Shown: positions 7,332 through 14,909 of the stretch, piece by piece
Numbering within the stretch: position 1 is the stretch's first letter
Layout: each line of letters starts with the position of its first letter
Origin: an uncultured Prevotella sp.
GTDB taxonomy: Bacteria; Bacteroidota; Bacteroidia; Bacteroidales; Bacteroidaceae
Direction of reading: 5' to 3'
Assembly: GCA_900318855.1 (NCBI GenBank)
Contig: ONMG01000117.1
Coordinates: 1-24,047 of the forward strand
DNA length: 24,047 nucleotides
Notes under the pieces: generated by a model
Seen by the model: only the letters and a program-made list of their open reading frames with translations
Databases searched by the model: none
Told to the model about the DNA's origin: nothing
Made by a program: the position numbers and the translations under genes

Positions 7332-8887
7332 CACAAAAAGTTCTTTAAGTGACTATAAATTACTTTGTCGTATCCGTAGACATCATCATAGGCACACAAC
7401 CGATTCTTCACATCCGGAAAAAGGGTGTAGTAACTAATGAAAAGGGGTACAGATGGAACGACATCCACTACATTAATAAGCTGATTCCGCTTAAGCGTGT
7501 CAGGTGACTCCTCGGTTGCCTTGAAATCGTCCTCCAAAGGGGAAAGATTTGCTGTTAAGGAATAGTAAATCTTATATGACAGAGCTTTATCTGACTTGGG
7601 AAGCAGGAACAAAGCCAATTCGTAAGGCTTCTCTACTCGCACACAGCCATGCGACACTCCTCTATTCTCGCGGGCAAAGACATCCGGAGCAGATGTATAA
7701 TGAAGGAATACAGAGAAATTGTTGTCAAACCTGAATATGATTCGTCCCAAAGAATTGCCATCCCCCCCTTCTTGATAAACATAATAATCCTTACTGGTTA
7801 GCATGTAAGGCTGAATGCTGGTCAGTGGAATACTTTTCCCTGTTGACCGTTCAGCCACACCGAAATGGCGACGCCGGAAATAGGCTATGTCGCCCGCTCT
7901 ATGTAGTAAGCTTTTCTTCACAATGCTCTGTGGAATAACCCAGCGCGGATTAAGTTCAAAACGCTTAATCCTACTTGTCAGAAGTGGCGTTTTAGTTTCT
8001 GTTGTACCACAGCCGACACGCATAGTTAGGACCTTCTTGCCATTGACAGCATAAAGACGGTAAGAGGGAATATTTACGACTACATATTTTTCATGCTCCC
8101 GTGGAGTATCATCCAATCTCCATCGGGCACGTTCCATATTGCAAAGTATCCTCGCTCTGCTCTCTGAAGAACGAGTTTTTGCCAGCATTGCCTCAAGCCT
8201 ATAAAAGTAAGGGTTCTGCGGTTGAGAGGACCGCAGCAATACGCCCAAGCTGTCATGCGCCAACTGGTTAAGCGCGAAAGCAAAGAAACGGGGACCGGGC
8301 AACTGAAGCTTCAAATCAAAAAGGCGTTGATACGTCACCTGTCCAGAGTCGCTCTTCAGTACGTCAAGATGGTTTAACGCATAACGAGGATTGAAATAGC
8401 CAAAACGCTGTCCTGACACGTATCTGAAAAAAGATTTAGTAAGGTGGTATTCAAGGCGAGCTACAGTTCGGTTGATATTTCTGACTCCGTCTCCTACGCT
8501 AAGCGTCCGAAGAGCTTTCAGATCACGCCGGATGGCTGATAGGCAAAAACGCTCCTGATTAAATCCAGCATGGTCTATAGTATCAATATAAGCCAAGAGC
8601 GTATCGGCTCGGCAATCCACCCCATTACGGTCAACCCAAAGCAGAGGACCTCTCTGGCGATAATAATTCTTAGCCCTAATATCGGCCATTGTAGAATCTT
8701 CATCTTGACTAATCAGAGAGTCAATCTGAGCACGCACACGATGGGAATTCAGTTGAAACCCACTCCTTTTCATGCTTGAATAATACTCAAGCGTAAGATC
8801 GGTATTAGGATTGGGAACCTTCTTGTTACAAGAGGAGAATGCCGCCACTACGAGCAGGCATAAAAGGACTTTGAAGAACGAATTCAA
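7331..8887 (-). CDS. L,D-transpeptidase lipoprotein (YcbB/LdtD-like)
   Basis: This 518-residue protein has an N-terminal signal with a lipobox-like AFSSC (Cys20), so it is probably an outer- or inner-membrane lipoprotein facing the periplasm. A long helical scaffold (about 40-260) is followed by the catalytic L,D-transpeptidase (YkuD) domain from KYVVVNIPSYRLYAV. The active-site block HYTSAP...SHGCVRV has the nucleophile Cys415. Such enzymes make 3-3 cross-links in peptidoglycan or attach proteins to it; the length fits the YcbB type rather than small Ldts. The start is TTG at 8887, the only start that yields the complete signal peptide, 6 nt after the preceding stop. It overlaps the sigma gene by 1 nt, so wall cross-linking and the sigma factor are co-expressed. 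Confidence 0.9.
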   Translation of the reverse strand: MNSFFKVLLCLLVVAAFSSCNKKVPNPNTDLTLEYYSSMKRSGFQLNSHRVRAQIDSLISQDEDSTMADIRAKNYYRQRGPLLWVDRNGVDCRADTLLAYIDTIDHAGFNQERFCLSAIRRDLKALRTLSVGDGVRNINRTVARLEYHLTKSFFRYVSGQRFGYFNPRYALNHLDVLKSDSGQVTYQRLFDLKLQLPGPRFFAFALNQLAHDSLGVLLRSSQPQNPYFYRLEAMLAKTRSSESRARILCNMERARWRLDDTPREHEKYVVVNIPSYRLYAVNGKKVLTMRVGCGTTETKTPLLTSRIKRFELNPRWVIPQSIVKKSLLHRAGDIAYFRRRHFGVAERSTGKSIPLTSIQPYMLTSKDYYVYQEGGDGNSLGRIIFRFDNNFSVFLHYTSAPDVFARENRGVSHGCVRVEKPYELALFLLPKSDKALSYKIYYSLTANLSPLEDDFKATEESPDTLKRNQLINVVDVVPSVPLFISYYTLFPDVKNRLCAYDDVYGYDKVIYSHLKNFL

Positions 8888-8893
8888 ATTAAG

Positions 8894-9202
8894 CTATCGG
8901 ATAGAAATCTTTCTTACCGTCTTACCAACCTTCACGATGTAGCATCCCTTGGGGAGATTAAGCTGATAGGTCCTGTCAGAGCCTTCCACTCTTGCACTCC
9001 AGACTCTTACCCCTGCAACATTATAGATATATAAGACATCACCATTAGCTCCAGTGACATGAAGCGATGAGCCCGTCACGCTAACGTTGACCTGCTCAAA
9101 CTCATTCTCTACAGCTTCGAAAGCATTCTCAGCCGATGCTGACAAGGGAAAACCACAGACTAACACCGAGAGAAGTAATAAGGTAAATATCTTTTTTATC
9201 AT
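8894..9202 (-). CDS. Mini-protein: signal peptide plus T9SS type A-like C-terminal domain
   Basis: The 102-residue protein consists of a signal peptide (MIKKIFTLLLLSVLVCGFPLSASA), a short acidic spacer, and a roughly 62-residue beta-rich domain from VSVTGSSLHV to the C terminus. That domain has the pattern of the type IX secretion type A sorting domain: GANGDVLYIYNVAGVRVW, a central LPKGCYIVKVG motif, and a basic last strand (TVRKISIR). Normally this domain is the tail of a large secreted enzyme; here there is almost no cargo. DUF3244-type small secreted proteins are an alternative assignment. It is the promoter-proximal gene of the L,D-transpeptidase/sigma unit, 6 nt before the transpeptidase start. 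Confidence 0.6.
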   Translation of the reverse strand: MIKKIFTLLLLSVLVCGFPLSASAENAFEAVENEFEQVNVSVTGSSLHVTGANGDVLYIYNVAGVRVWSARVEGSDRTYQLNLPKGCYIVKVGKTVRKISIR

Positions 9203-9228
9203 ATTGGATCTATCTTAATAATACCCTG

Positions 9229-9236
9229 CAAAGATA
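9229..9236 (-). promoter_or_regulatory. Likely -7 element for the transpeptidase/sigma operon
   Basis: The minus strand reads TATCTTTG, a full match to TAnnTTTG, 26 nt upstream of the ATG at 9202. A convincing -33 box at 19-21 bp spacing is not seen. It implies basal transcription of the unit by the housekeeping sigma. Confidence 0.55.
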
Positions 9237-9291
9237 ATAAAATTAAGTATTACAAGCTTTACCATCCCAAGCTTTTATTATGCAGTTATGA

Positions 9292-10209
9292 TTATTTAAC
9301 ATCACAGATTTCCCCCTCCTCGGCCAATTCCGTAACAGGGAACACCGCACGGGCCTCATCGAGGATGAGTTTCTCATCATCATAACGCGCGCTGTAATGT
9401 CCCAGCAGCAATTGCCCGACATGGGCATCACGTGCTACTTGGGCAGCCTGGGCAGCAGTACTGTGACAAAAAAGCTGTGCACGGTCAATATGCTCTGATG
9501 AATAGGTCGATTCATGATAAAGCAGATTCACGCCTTCTACCATCTTGTGCAATTCGGGCAGATATTGCGTATCACTACAGTAGGCATAACTCCTCACTGA
9601 ATCAGGAGGGAAAGTGAGCTCACTATTGGGGACTGTTCTTCCATCTGGAGACGTCCAATCAAGCCCCTGGCGCAAGAGGGGCAGATATTCAACCGGCACT
9701 TCATAATAGTCTGTCACTTGCCGATTGACATGCCGCAAAGTGGGCTTCTCCTTAAACAGGAATCCACAGCACGGAACGCGATGAACCAGGGGAATAGATT
9801 CCACCGTCAGGCTTCTATCCTCATAAATCACCTGCTTGACTGTTGTATCAACAGCATGGAAATTGACCTCATATCCCAAGTCATGACAGAAGAAGTCAAT
9901 AGCTCCCATGAGATAAGGCTCCAGTTCTTTTGGAGCATAGATGGCAAGCGGCATCGTCCGACCGAGCATACCAAATGTGGATATCATACCCGGCAACCCA
10001 AAGCAATGGTCACCATGGACATGAGAGATGAAGACCGCACTAAGTTTGGTGAATTTCACCTTATACCGCCGCAGTTGCAATTGAGTGCCCTCACCACAAT
10101 CTATCATGAAGCTCTTGCCTCTCAACTCGACGACTTGAGAAGAAGGGTTATGACGCATTGTGGGCAAGGCCGAACCGCATCCTAAGATATGAACTTTAAA
10201 CGGCTCCAC
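9292..10209 (-). CDS. rnz: Ribonuclease Z
   Basis: This metallo-beta-lactamase-fold endonuclease processes tRNA 3' ends. With the GTG at 10209 as start, the 305-residue protein begins (M)EPFKVHILGCGSALPT, the standard N terminus of bacterial RNase Z. SHVHGDHCFG gives H63, H65, D67 and H68 of the HxHxDH zinc motif, with D67 the catalytic base. Later ligands are seen in HRVPCCGF, YCSDTQY, YHESTY and GHYSARY. A longer frame exists from a TTG at 10248, but it would overlap the upstream lipoprotein gene by 26 nt and add 13 residues not expected in the family. A GGAAG sequence lies just before the GTG. It is the last gene of the mazG-lipoprotein-rnz unit. Confidence 0.93.
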   Translation of the reverse strand: MEPFKVHILGCGSALPTMRHNPSSQVVELRGKSFMIDCGEGTQLQLRRYKVKFTKLSAVFISHVHGDHCFGLPGMISTFGMLGRTMPLAIYAPKELEPYLMGAIDFFCHDLGYEVNFHAVDTTVKQVIYEDRSLTVESIPLVHRVPCCGFLFKEKPTLRHVNRQVTDYYEVPVEYLPLLRQGLDWTSPDGRTVPNSELTFPPDSVRSYAYCSDTQYLPELHKMVEGVNLLYHESTYSSEHIDRAQLFCHSTAAQAAQVARDAHVGQLLLGHYSARYDDEKLILDEARAVFPVTELAEEGEICDVK

Positions 10210-10222
10210 GCTACTTCCTTCA

Positions 10223-10777
10223 TTAATTCTTAGCCCGCTTGTAGACAAAGATGCCTACTTTGTTCTCAAGAGAGAGCGAGTCGGGTCCAAGCACATCAAT
10301 ATCGAAGGTATCCTTCCCCAACAGCAGTTTTCCATTGAGGATGCTCCAGGAAGTCCATGGATTCTTCTCAGCTTTTTGGAAAGACTTCACCTCACCGCCT
10401 TCTTCAATCTCGAAATTCTTATCCAAACTTGTCCACTTACCATAGAGGGTACTCAGGTTGATGGCATTAGTGGCTACGAGTTCACCATCTGCATTCTTGT
10501 AACCTACCACAGCCATACGGTCGCCAGAGAAGAGCCCACCCTTCACCACCGAGCCGTCATCGCTGTCGGTGACATATTCCAGGGTGTCCCCCTTGTCAGT
10601 GATAAGTTGCAGAGTCGACATTCCCGTATCTTCACCACAAGTGCCATATACCGTGGAATCGTTCTCCTGGGGTTGTTCCGTCAGAGCGTTGATCGTTATC
10701 TGCTTATTGTTCTTCTTGCATCCTGCCCATGAAAGTACAAATGCAACCATCAGGACATACAACAGTTTTCTGTTCAT
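10223..10777 (-). CDS. Lipoprotein, possibly lipocalin-like
   Basis: This 184-residue protein begins MNRKLLYVLMVAFVLSWAGC, a lipoprotein signal with likely lipidated Cys20, followed by KKNNK. The mature part is rich in short alternating strands (TLQLITDKGDTLEYV, RMAVVGYKN, GELVATNAINLSTLYGKW). The LYGKWTS segment starts a half typical of lipocalin-like domains of Bacteroidales lipoproteins: a GxW motif, then FEIEEGG, WSILNGKLLLG and DSLSLE. Function is unknown; ligand binding or outer-membrane assembly would be guesses. It starts 12 nt after the mazG stop and ends 13 nt before the rnz start, so it is co-transcribed with both. Confidence 0.7.
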   Translation of the reverse strand: MNRKLLYVLMVAFVLSWAGCKKNNKQITINALTEQPQENDSTVYGTCGEDTGMSTLQLITDKGDTLEYVTDSDDGSVVKGGLFSGDRMAVVGYKNADGELVATNAINLSTLYGKWTSLDKNFEIEEGGEVKSFQKAEKNPWTSWSILNGKLLLGKDTFDIDVLGPDSLSLENKVGIFVYKRAKN

Positions 10778-10789
10778 GTTATCTTTCTT

Positions 10790-11686
10790 TTATTCTTGTT
10801 GCTTCGCTTCATTCCAAAGCTTATCCATCTCTTCCAACGTCATCTGGCCAAGCGACCGTCCGGCCTCGCGAGCCTTCTGCTCCACATAACCGAAGCGCCG
10901 GATAAACTTCTGATTGGTAGACTCCAGAGCATTGTCTGGATTGAGATGGTAGAGGCGGGCGGCATTGATAATACTGAAGAGCACATCACCCAGCTCATGG
11001 GTTGAAGCCTCCTTATCGCCACTGGCCAATGCCTGTTTGAACTCACCTATCTCTTCTTCCACCTTTTTCCAAACATCTTCTTTCTGCTTCCAATCGAAGC
11101 CCACACCTCTCGCCTTGTCCTGAATCCGATAGGCTTTTATGACCGAAGGCAACGATGCCGGCACACCACTCAGCACCGTTTTATTACCATGGCGCTCTTT
11201 CTGCTTGCGCTGTTCCCAAGTCAGCTCCACAGCATCAGCAGTCGTAGGGTGTGAGGCGGCATCCTGTTCGTCCTCATCGCGATACACCACCTGTCCGTGC
11301 TCGTTGATTATAAGTTCACCATCCGACACCGTCCATTGCTTAACGTCCCCGGCCTTATTGCGCCAGTCGATAAAATCATGACGAAACATGAGCTTGTCGG
11401 CCTGACGATTGCACACGTCGGCCAAATCAAAGCTATCGCGCTCCTCACCAATGATGCCATAAAGCACCACATGCTCCATGACGTCGCCGAGTTCCTTGCA
11501 TACATTGTCAAGGTCATCGTTGACAACAGCATCCGAAAGCTCGTACACCTCTTCTATAGTGTTAGGGCGCAGGCTCTCCAACGTCTGCTTCCTGTCCCAA
11601 GGACATTCCTTGCGAAGGCGCAGCTGAACGTCGAGAAGACGCCCGAAGGCTTCAAGTATCTGTTTGCGGTTATGTATTTCTCTCAT
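10790..11686 (-). CDS. mazG: MazG nucleoside triphosphate pyrophosphohydrolase, with interdomain insert
   Basis: The 298-residue protein has two MazG domains. The N-terminal one (about 10-100) has E45, E46, E49 and KELGDVM (E65, D68). The C-terminal one (about 185-290) has E211, E212, E215 and HELGDVL (E231, D234). These acidic residues bind magnesium, and the family hydrolyses NTPs to NMP and pyrophosphate, removing damaged nucleotides or lowering ppGpp. E. coli MazG has about 263 residues. Here an extra stretch at about 107-153, with WTVSDGELIINEHGQVVYRD and an acidic run, separates the domains. The in-frame start at 11749 is rejected because the promoter -7 element lies inside the extra 21 codons; ATG at 11686 is used. 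It is first in the mazG-lipoprotein-rnz unit. Confidence 0.92.
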   Translation of the reverse strand: MREIHNRKQILEAFGRLLDVQLRLRKECPWDRKQTLESLRPNTIEEVYELSDAVVNDDLDNVCKELGDVMEHVVLYGIIGEERDSFDLADVCNRQADKLMFRHDFIDWRNKAGDVKQWTVSDGELIINEHGQVVYRDEDEQDAASHPTTADAVELTWEQRKQKERHGNKTVLSGVPASLPSVIKAYRIQDKARGVGFDWKQKEDVWKKVEEEIGEFKQALASGDKEASTHELGDVLFSIINAARLYHLNPDNALESTNQKFIRRFGYVEQKAREAGRSLGQMTLEEMDKLWNEAKQQE

Positions 11687-11692
11687 ACGTTG

Positions 11693-11723
11693 CAAAGTTA
11701 GACATTTCCAATGGAATAAGCAA
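11693..11723 (-). promoter_or_regulatory. Bacteroidota-type promoter for mazG
   Basis: The minus strand has TAACTTTG at 11700-11693 and a TTG core at 11723-11721, spacer 20 bp. The -7 element ends 6 nt before the mazG ATG, so the mRNA would have almost no leader. Confidence 0.6.
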
Positions 11724-11993
11724 GAAAAAGGGAGGGAATAAAAAACCATACCGAATTACGACAATGCTTCATCATAAGGCCGACAACTGCCCCCACAGTG
11801 CAGACCTACACCTCCATATTCCTATTAACATTATAGGATAGCCCTCTTTCAAAGTACCATGGCAGACTTATCACCCCGTATGCCCCAAGGCAAGCGCATT
11901 CCCCCACCCTTTCCGTCCAATAAGCTGCCGAAGCCTTATCATCCACGAACTCCATGACATCAACACACAAAAAGAGAAAAACAGCGTCTTTCC

Positions 11994-12024
11994 TTTGCTA
12001 TTCCCATCGATTGATGTAACTTTG
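11994..12024 (+). promoter_or_regulatory. Bacteroidota-type promoter for the DUF4230 pair
   Basis: TTTG at 11994-11997, a 19-bp spacer, and TAACTTTG at 12017-12024 match the consensus fully. Only 4 nt separate the -7 element from the ATG at 12029, so transcription is expected to start at or within a base or two of the start codon. Confidence 0.7.
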
Positions 12025-12028
12025 CATT

Positions 12029-12694
12029 ATGAAGAATTTACTGTTGCTTCCCCTACTGCTCATGGTCATCAGCTGCGGACATTCAACCGACAGCACACAA
12101 GCGGCCGTCGATACCATCCCCATGATGGTCATGCAGATACAGAAATGCTCACGCCTTTACACCACAGAGTATCACGTCCACAAGATTATCACCCATGGCG
12201 ATGAACAGCGATTCGACGCTAAGCTCTTGGGCAAGCATATTTCTGTTCCCTTACCTATGGGCAGCCGTAAGGTAGCCATACCTTTGGACGCTACACTGAA
12301 AGCCTATATAGACTTCAATTCATTCACGGCATCCAACATCCATCGCAGCGGCAATAAGATAGAAGTTTTCCTCCCCGATCCTGTTATAGAGCTCACATCC
12401 ACCCGCATCGACCATAAGGGAGTAAAGCAGTCGGTCAGCCTACTCCGCCGCAATTTCACCGATGCCGAGCTCGCCCACTACGAACAGCAAGGCCGAAAAG
12501 CCATCATTGACGACATCGCCAACTCTGATATCACCGAATCGGCACGCGAGAATGCCTCCAGCATTCTCATTCCCATCCTTGAGCAAATGGGCTACAAGGA
12601 GAAAGACATCACAATAACCTTCCGCCGCGACTTTGCCCCCGGCGACATTCAGCGGTTCATAGAATATGACAACAATGAGACAAAACAAAAATAA
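12029..12694 (+). CDS. DUF4230 lipoprotein
   Basis: This 221-residue protein starts MKNLLLLPLLLMVISCGHST, with a lipobox VISC and likely lipidated Cys16. The mature part has the features of DUF4230 proteins: an N-terminal strand pair (CSRLYTTEYHVHKIITHGDE), a central strand-rich domain with KVEVFLPDP-like text (KIEVFLPDPVIELTSTRIDH), and a C-terminal helical part (ARENASSILIPILEQMGYKEKDITITF). No enzymatic residues can be recognised. It shares this layout with the next gene, including the LPxPxI/V and ARENxS motifs, so the two are probably an old tandem duplication. The frames overlap by 29 nt, implying coupled translation. Confidence 0.75.
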   Translation: MKNLLLLPLLLMVISCGHSTDSTQAAVDTIPMMVMQIQKCSRLYTTEYHVHKIITHGDEQRFDAKLLGKHISVPLPMGSRKVAIPLDATLKAYIDFNSFTASNIHRSGNKIEVFLPDPVIELTSTRIDHKGVKQSVSLLRRNFTDAELAHYEQQGRKAIIDDIANSDITESARENASSILIPILEQMGYKEKDITITFRRDFAPGDIQRFIEYDNNETKQK

Positions 12695-13301
12695 GGGCAG
12701 CAGCTCACTGATAGCAAAACTGATAAAAAGAAAGCTTCTGATAGTCACTGGAGCTATTGCCGCAGCCTTGAGCGTCTTAGGTCTGGGGCTGTGGATATGG
12801 AATACCAGTTCTTTCGACGTCACCCAAGATGACCGCATCGACATCACTCCAACCCAGATACGAAGCATTGAGGCTATAGGACAATGGCAGTTTCTCACAA
12901 TCAGTGATGAAGAAATGGTGGACACTGTGCGCCATGGCTTTTTCGGCGACGACCAGCTCGTCAGAATCTACTACGGCACCATCCGCCTGGGTATCGACCT
13001 GCAGGACACCCGTCCGGGCTGGATTCATTCAGACGGCGACTCCATTAAGGTGATGCTGCCACCGGTAAAGATTCTCGACAACGATTTCATTGACGAGGCG
13101 CGGACCCGGTCCTTCAGCGAGAGCGGACACTGGACCGAAGCCGACCGCGAGGCCCTCTATCAAAGAGCAGAAACAAAGATGAAGGCTCGATGCCTGTCGG
13201 AAGAAAACCTGAGAAGTGCACGTGAAAATGGCTCCCGACAGTTCTACCGCCTGCTCAGAAGTATGGGCTACGAGAATATCATCATCCGATACCAGCAATA
13301 G
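12666..13301 (+). CDS. DUF4230 membrane-anchored protein
   Basis: This 211-residue protein has a basic N terminus, one membrane helix (about 24-45, LLIVTGAIAAALSVLGLGLWIW) written here as its core LIVTGAIAAALSVLGLGLW, and a periplasmic DUF4230-like domain. IRSIEAIGQWQFLTISDEEMVDT, VKVMLPPVKILDND and LRSARENGSRQFYRLLRSMGYENI (cores shown shortened: IEAIGQWQFLTI, VMLPPVKILDND, SARENGSRQFYRLL) correspond in order to blocks in the upstream lipoprotein. Unlike its partner it has no lipobox, so the pair may occupy two faces of the periplasm. The start may be ATG at 12666 or at 12675; both lie inside the end of the upstream gene. Function is unknown. Confidence 0.75.
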   Translation: MTTMRQNKNKGSSSLIAKLIKRKLLIVTGAIAAALSVLGLGLWIWNTSSFDVTQDDRIDITPTQIRSIEAIGQWQFLTISDEEMVDTVRHGFFGDDQLVRIYYGTIRLGIDLQDTRPGWIHSDGDSIKVMLPPVKILDNDFIDEARTRSFSESGHWTEADREALYQRAETKMKARCLSEENLRSARENGSRQFYRLLRSMGYENIIIRYQQ

Positions 13302-13321
13302 CTGTTCCACGGATACATCGA

Positions 13322-13359
13322 CAGCAGTGCCTCCTCTGAATGAAAAGAAAGCACTGCTG
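13322..13359. terminator. Possible bidirectional hairpin between convergent genes
   Basis: CAGCAGTGC (13322-13330) and GCACTGCTG (13351-13359) form a perfect 9-bp stem with a 20-nt loop. The hairpin lies in the 72-nt gap between the converging DUF4230 and dnaB genes. There is no T tract on either strand right after the stem, so a role as intrinsic terminator is uncertain. Confidence 0.35.
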
Positions 13360-13373
13360 AGAGAAAAAAGGAA

Positions 13374-14900
13374 TTAGAACGGAGTATCCTGGTCGGCAGG
13401 CGACGGACCGAAGGGGTCGTTGGCGTCGTCGCCGTTAATCTTCGACGACATAATTTCCCCACCTGCGTCAAGCGGTTCCAGACTGCCATCATCGGGGTTC
13501 TGGAACCTGGTGTACTGTCCCTTGAAGTCAAGCAACACATCGGCCGTAGCACCCTTACGGTGCTTGGCTATGATAATCTGAGCTTTGCCACGCAGGTCGT
13601 TGCCTTTCTCGTCCTGAAAGAGGTGATAGTACTCCGGACGGTGCACGAAGAGCACCATGTCGGCATCCTGCTCAATAGCTCCCGACTCACGCAGGTCACT
13701 CAGTTGAGGCCGCTTTCCATCAACCGAGCTATTCGACTGGTCACGCTGTTCTACACTTCGGTTCAACTGCGACAGGGCAATGATAGGGATGTCGAGCTCC
13801 TTGGCAAGTCCCTTTAGTGACCGGCTGATTGTCGACACCTCTTCCTGACGACTGTTAAAGCGCATTCCGGCGGCATTCATCAGCTGCAAATAGTCAATCA
13901 TGATGACCTTCACACCATGTTCGCGCACCAGTCTGCGTGCTTTGGTACGCAACTCAAACACCGACAGCGACGGCGTGTCATCAATGTATAGCGGAGCATG
14001 CTCCATCAAGCGCAGTCGGTCGTCGAACCGCTTCCACTCCATGGCGTCGAGCTGTCCGCTGAGGATCTTGCTACCCGAAATCTCGCACACATTGGAGATA
14101 AGGCGATTCACCAACTGCACGTTGTTCATTTCCAGCGAGAAGAATCCCACCGGTTGCTTGTAGTCCACGGCGATATTCTTGGCCACCGACAAGGCAAACG
14201 ACGTCTTACCCATGGCAGGGCGACCGGCTATGATGATGAGATCGGACTTCTGCCATCCACTCGTAATCTTGTCCAGATCCGTGAATCCCGTAGGAACACC
14301 CGTAAGTCCACCGTCGTTCTTAGCAGCCTCCATGAGTTGCAGCTGTGCCTGCTTGATGACGGGGTCAATCTGCGTAAAGTCCTGTCGGATATTCTTCTGC
14401 GAGAGTGTGAAGAGCAGTCCTTCTGCACTCTGCATCAGCTCGTCAATGTCGGTTGTGGGGTCGAAGGCTGCTGTTTCTATACTGCCTGCATAGACGATAA
14501 GCTGGCGGGCCAGATACTTCTGACCGATTATCTTGGCATGGGTGACAATACTGGCCGAAGAGGCCACATGCGAACTGAGCTCAATGATGTAGGCCGGACC
14601 ACCCACCTCGTCGAGCGTTCCCTCATGGCGCAGCTCCTCAGTCACCGTGAGGATATCGCAGGGCTTCTCATCCATATTCAGGTTTACGATAGCCTGATAC
14701 ACCTTTTGATTCCTCGACTCATAAAAGGTCTCAGGGCGCAACATCTCCGATACCATGGAGAAAGCGTCCTTGTCGATCATCAGTGCACCCAGCACGGCAC
14801 GTTCAATCTCTGGGGCCTGAGGCTGCAGGTGACCCAAAGAGGGATCAATGACCTCAGGTTGTTTCTTTCGTCTTCCTGTGTTACTCTTATTCTCTGCCAT
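13374..14900 (-). CDS. dnaB: Replicative DNA helicase DnaB
   Basis: The 508-residue protein is a full-length DnaB, the hexameric helicase that unwinds DNA at the replication fork. The N-terminal primase-interacting domain (about 27-130) begins PQAPEIERAVLGALMID. The RecA-like domain has Walker A GRPAMGKT (226-233), the catalytic Glu in FFSLEM, Walker B IMIDYLQLM (Asp336), and SQLNRSVEQR, with the AKHRKGATADV segment near the arginine finger. The C-terminal tail past about 470 is acidic and variable. No intein is present. The gene follows the HU-TM-LysM gene by 9 nt and is the last of a six-gene unit, with a weak hairpin 15 nt after its stop. Confidence 0.96.
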   Translation of the reverse strand: MAENKSNTGRRKKQPEVIDPSLGHLQPQAPEIERAVLGALMIDKDAFSMVSEMLRPETFYESRNQKVYQAIVNLNMDEKPCDILTVTEELRHEGTLDEVGGPAYIIELSSHVASSASIVTHAKIIGQKYLARQLIVYAGSIETAAFDPTTDIDELMQSAEGLLFTLSQKNIRQDFTQIDPVIKQAQLQLMEAAKNDGGLTGVPTGFTDLDKITSGWQKSDLIIIAGRPAMGKTSFALSVAKNIAVDYKQPVGFFSLEMNNVQLVNRLISNVCEISGSKILSGQLDAMEWKRFDDRLRLMEHAPLYIDDTPSLSVFELRTKARRLVREHGVKVIMIDYLQLMNAAGMRFNSRQEEVSTISRSLKGLAKELDIPIIALSQLNRSVEQRDQSNSSVDGKRPQLSDLRESGAIEQDADMVLFVHRPEYYHLFQDEKGNDLRGKAQIIIAKHRKGATADVLLDFKGQYTRFQNPDDGSLEPLDAGGEIMSSKINGDDANDPFGPSPADQDTPF

Positions 14901-14909
14901 AACTTCAAG

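Larger units (their letters stand above)
11687..12028. other. Divergent intergenic region between mazG and the DUF4230 pair
   Basis: This 342-nt stretch holds the mazG promoter at its left end and the DUF4230 promoter at its right end. Between about 11725 and 11990 I see only C-rich, non-repetitive sequence with no reading frame of family character, no RNA-like hairpin and no tandem repeats. Confidence 0.6.

Noticed and set aside
9251..9290. AAGCTT repeated twice with a short spacer after rnz-side intergenic, considered as a terminator
   Set aside because: The stem is only 6 bp of a palindromic hexamer, with no T tract directly after it.
10210..10248. Longer rnz start (TTG at 10248)
   Set aside because: It would overlap the upstream lipoprotein gene by 26 nt and add residues not found in RNase Z; GTG at 10209 gives the normal N terminus.
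11687..11749. Longer mazG start at 11749
   Set aside because: The extra codons contain the mazG promoter -7 element, and the added residues do not resemble MazG N termini.
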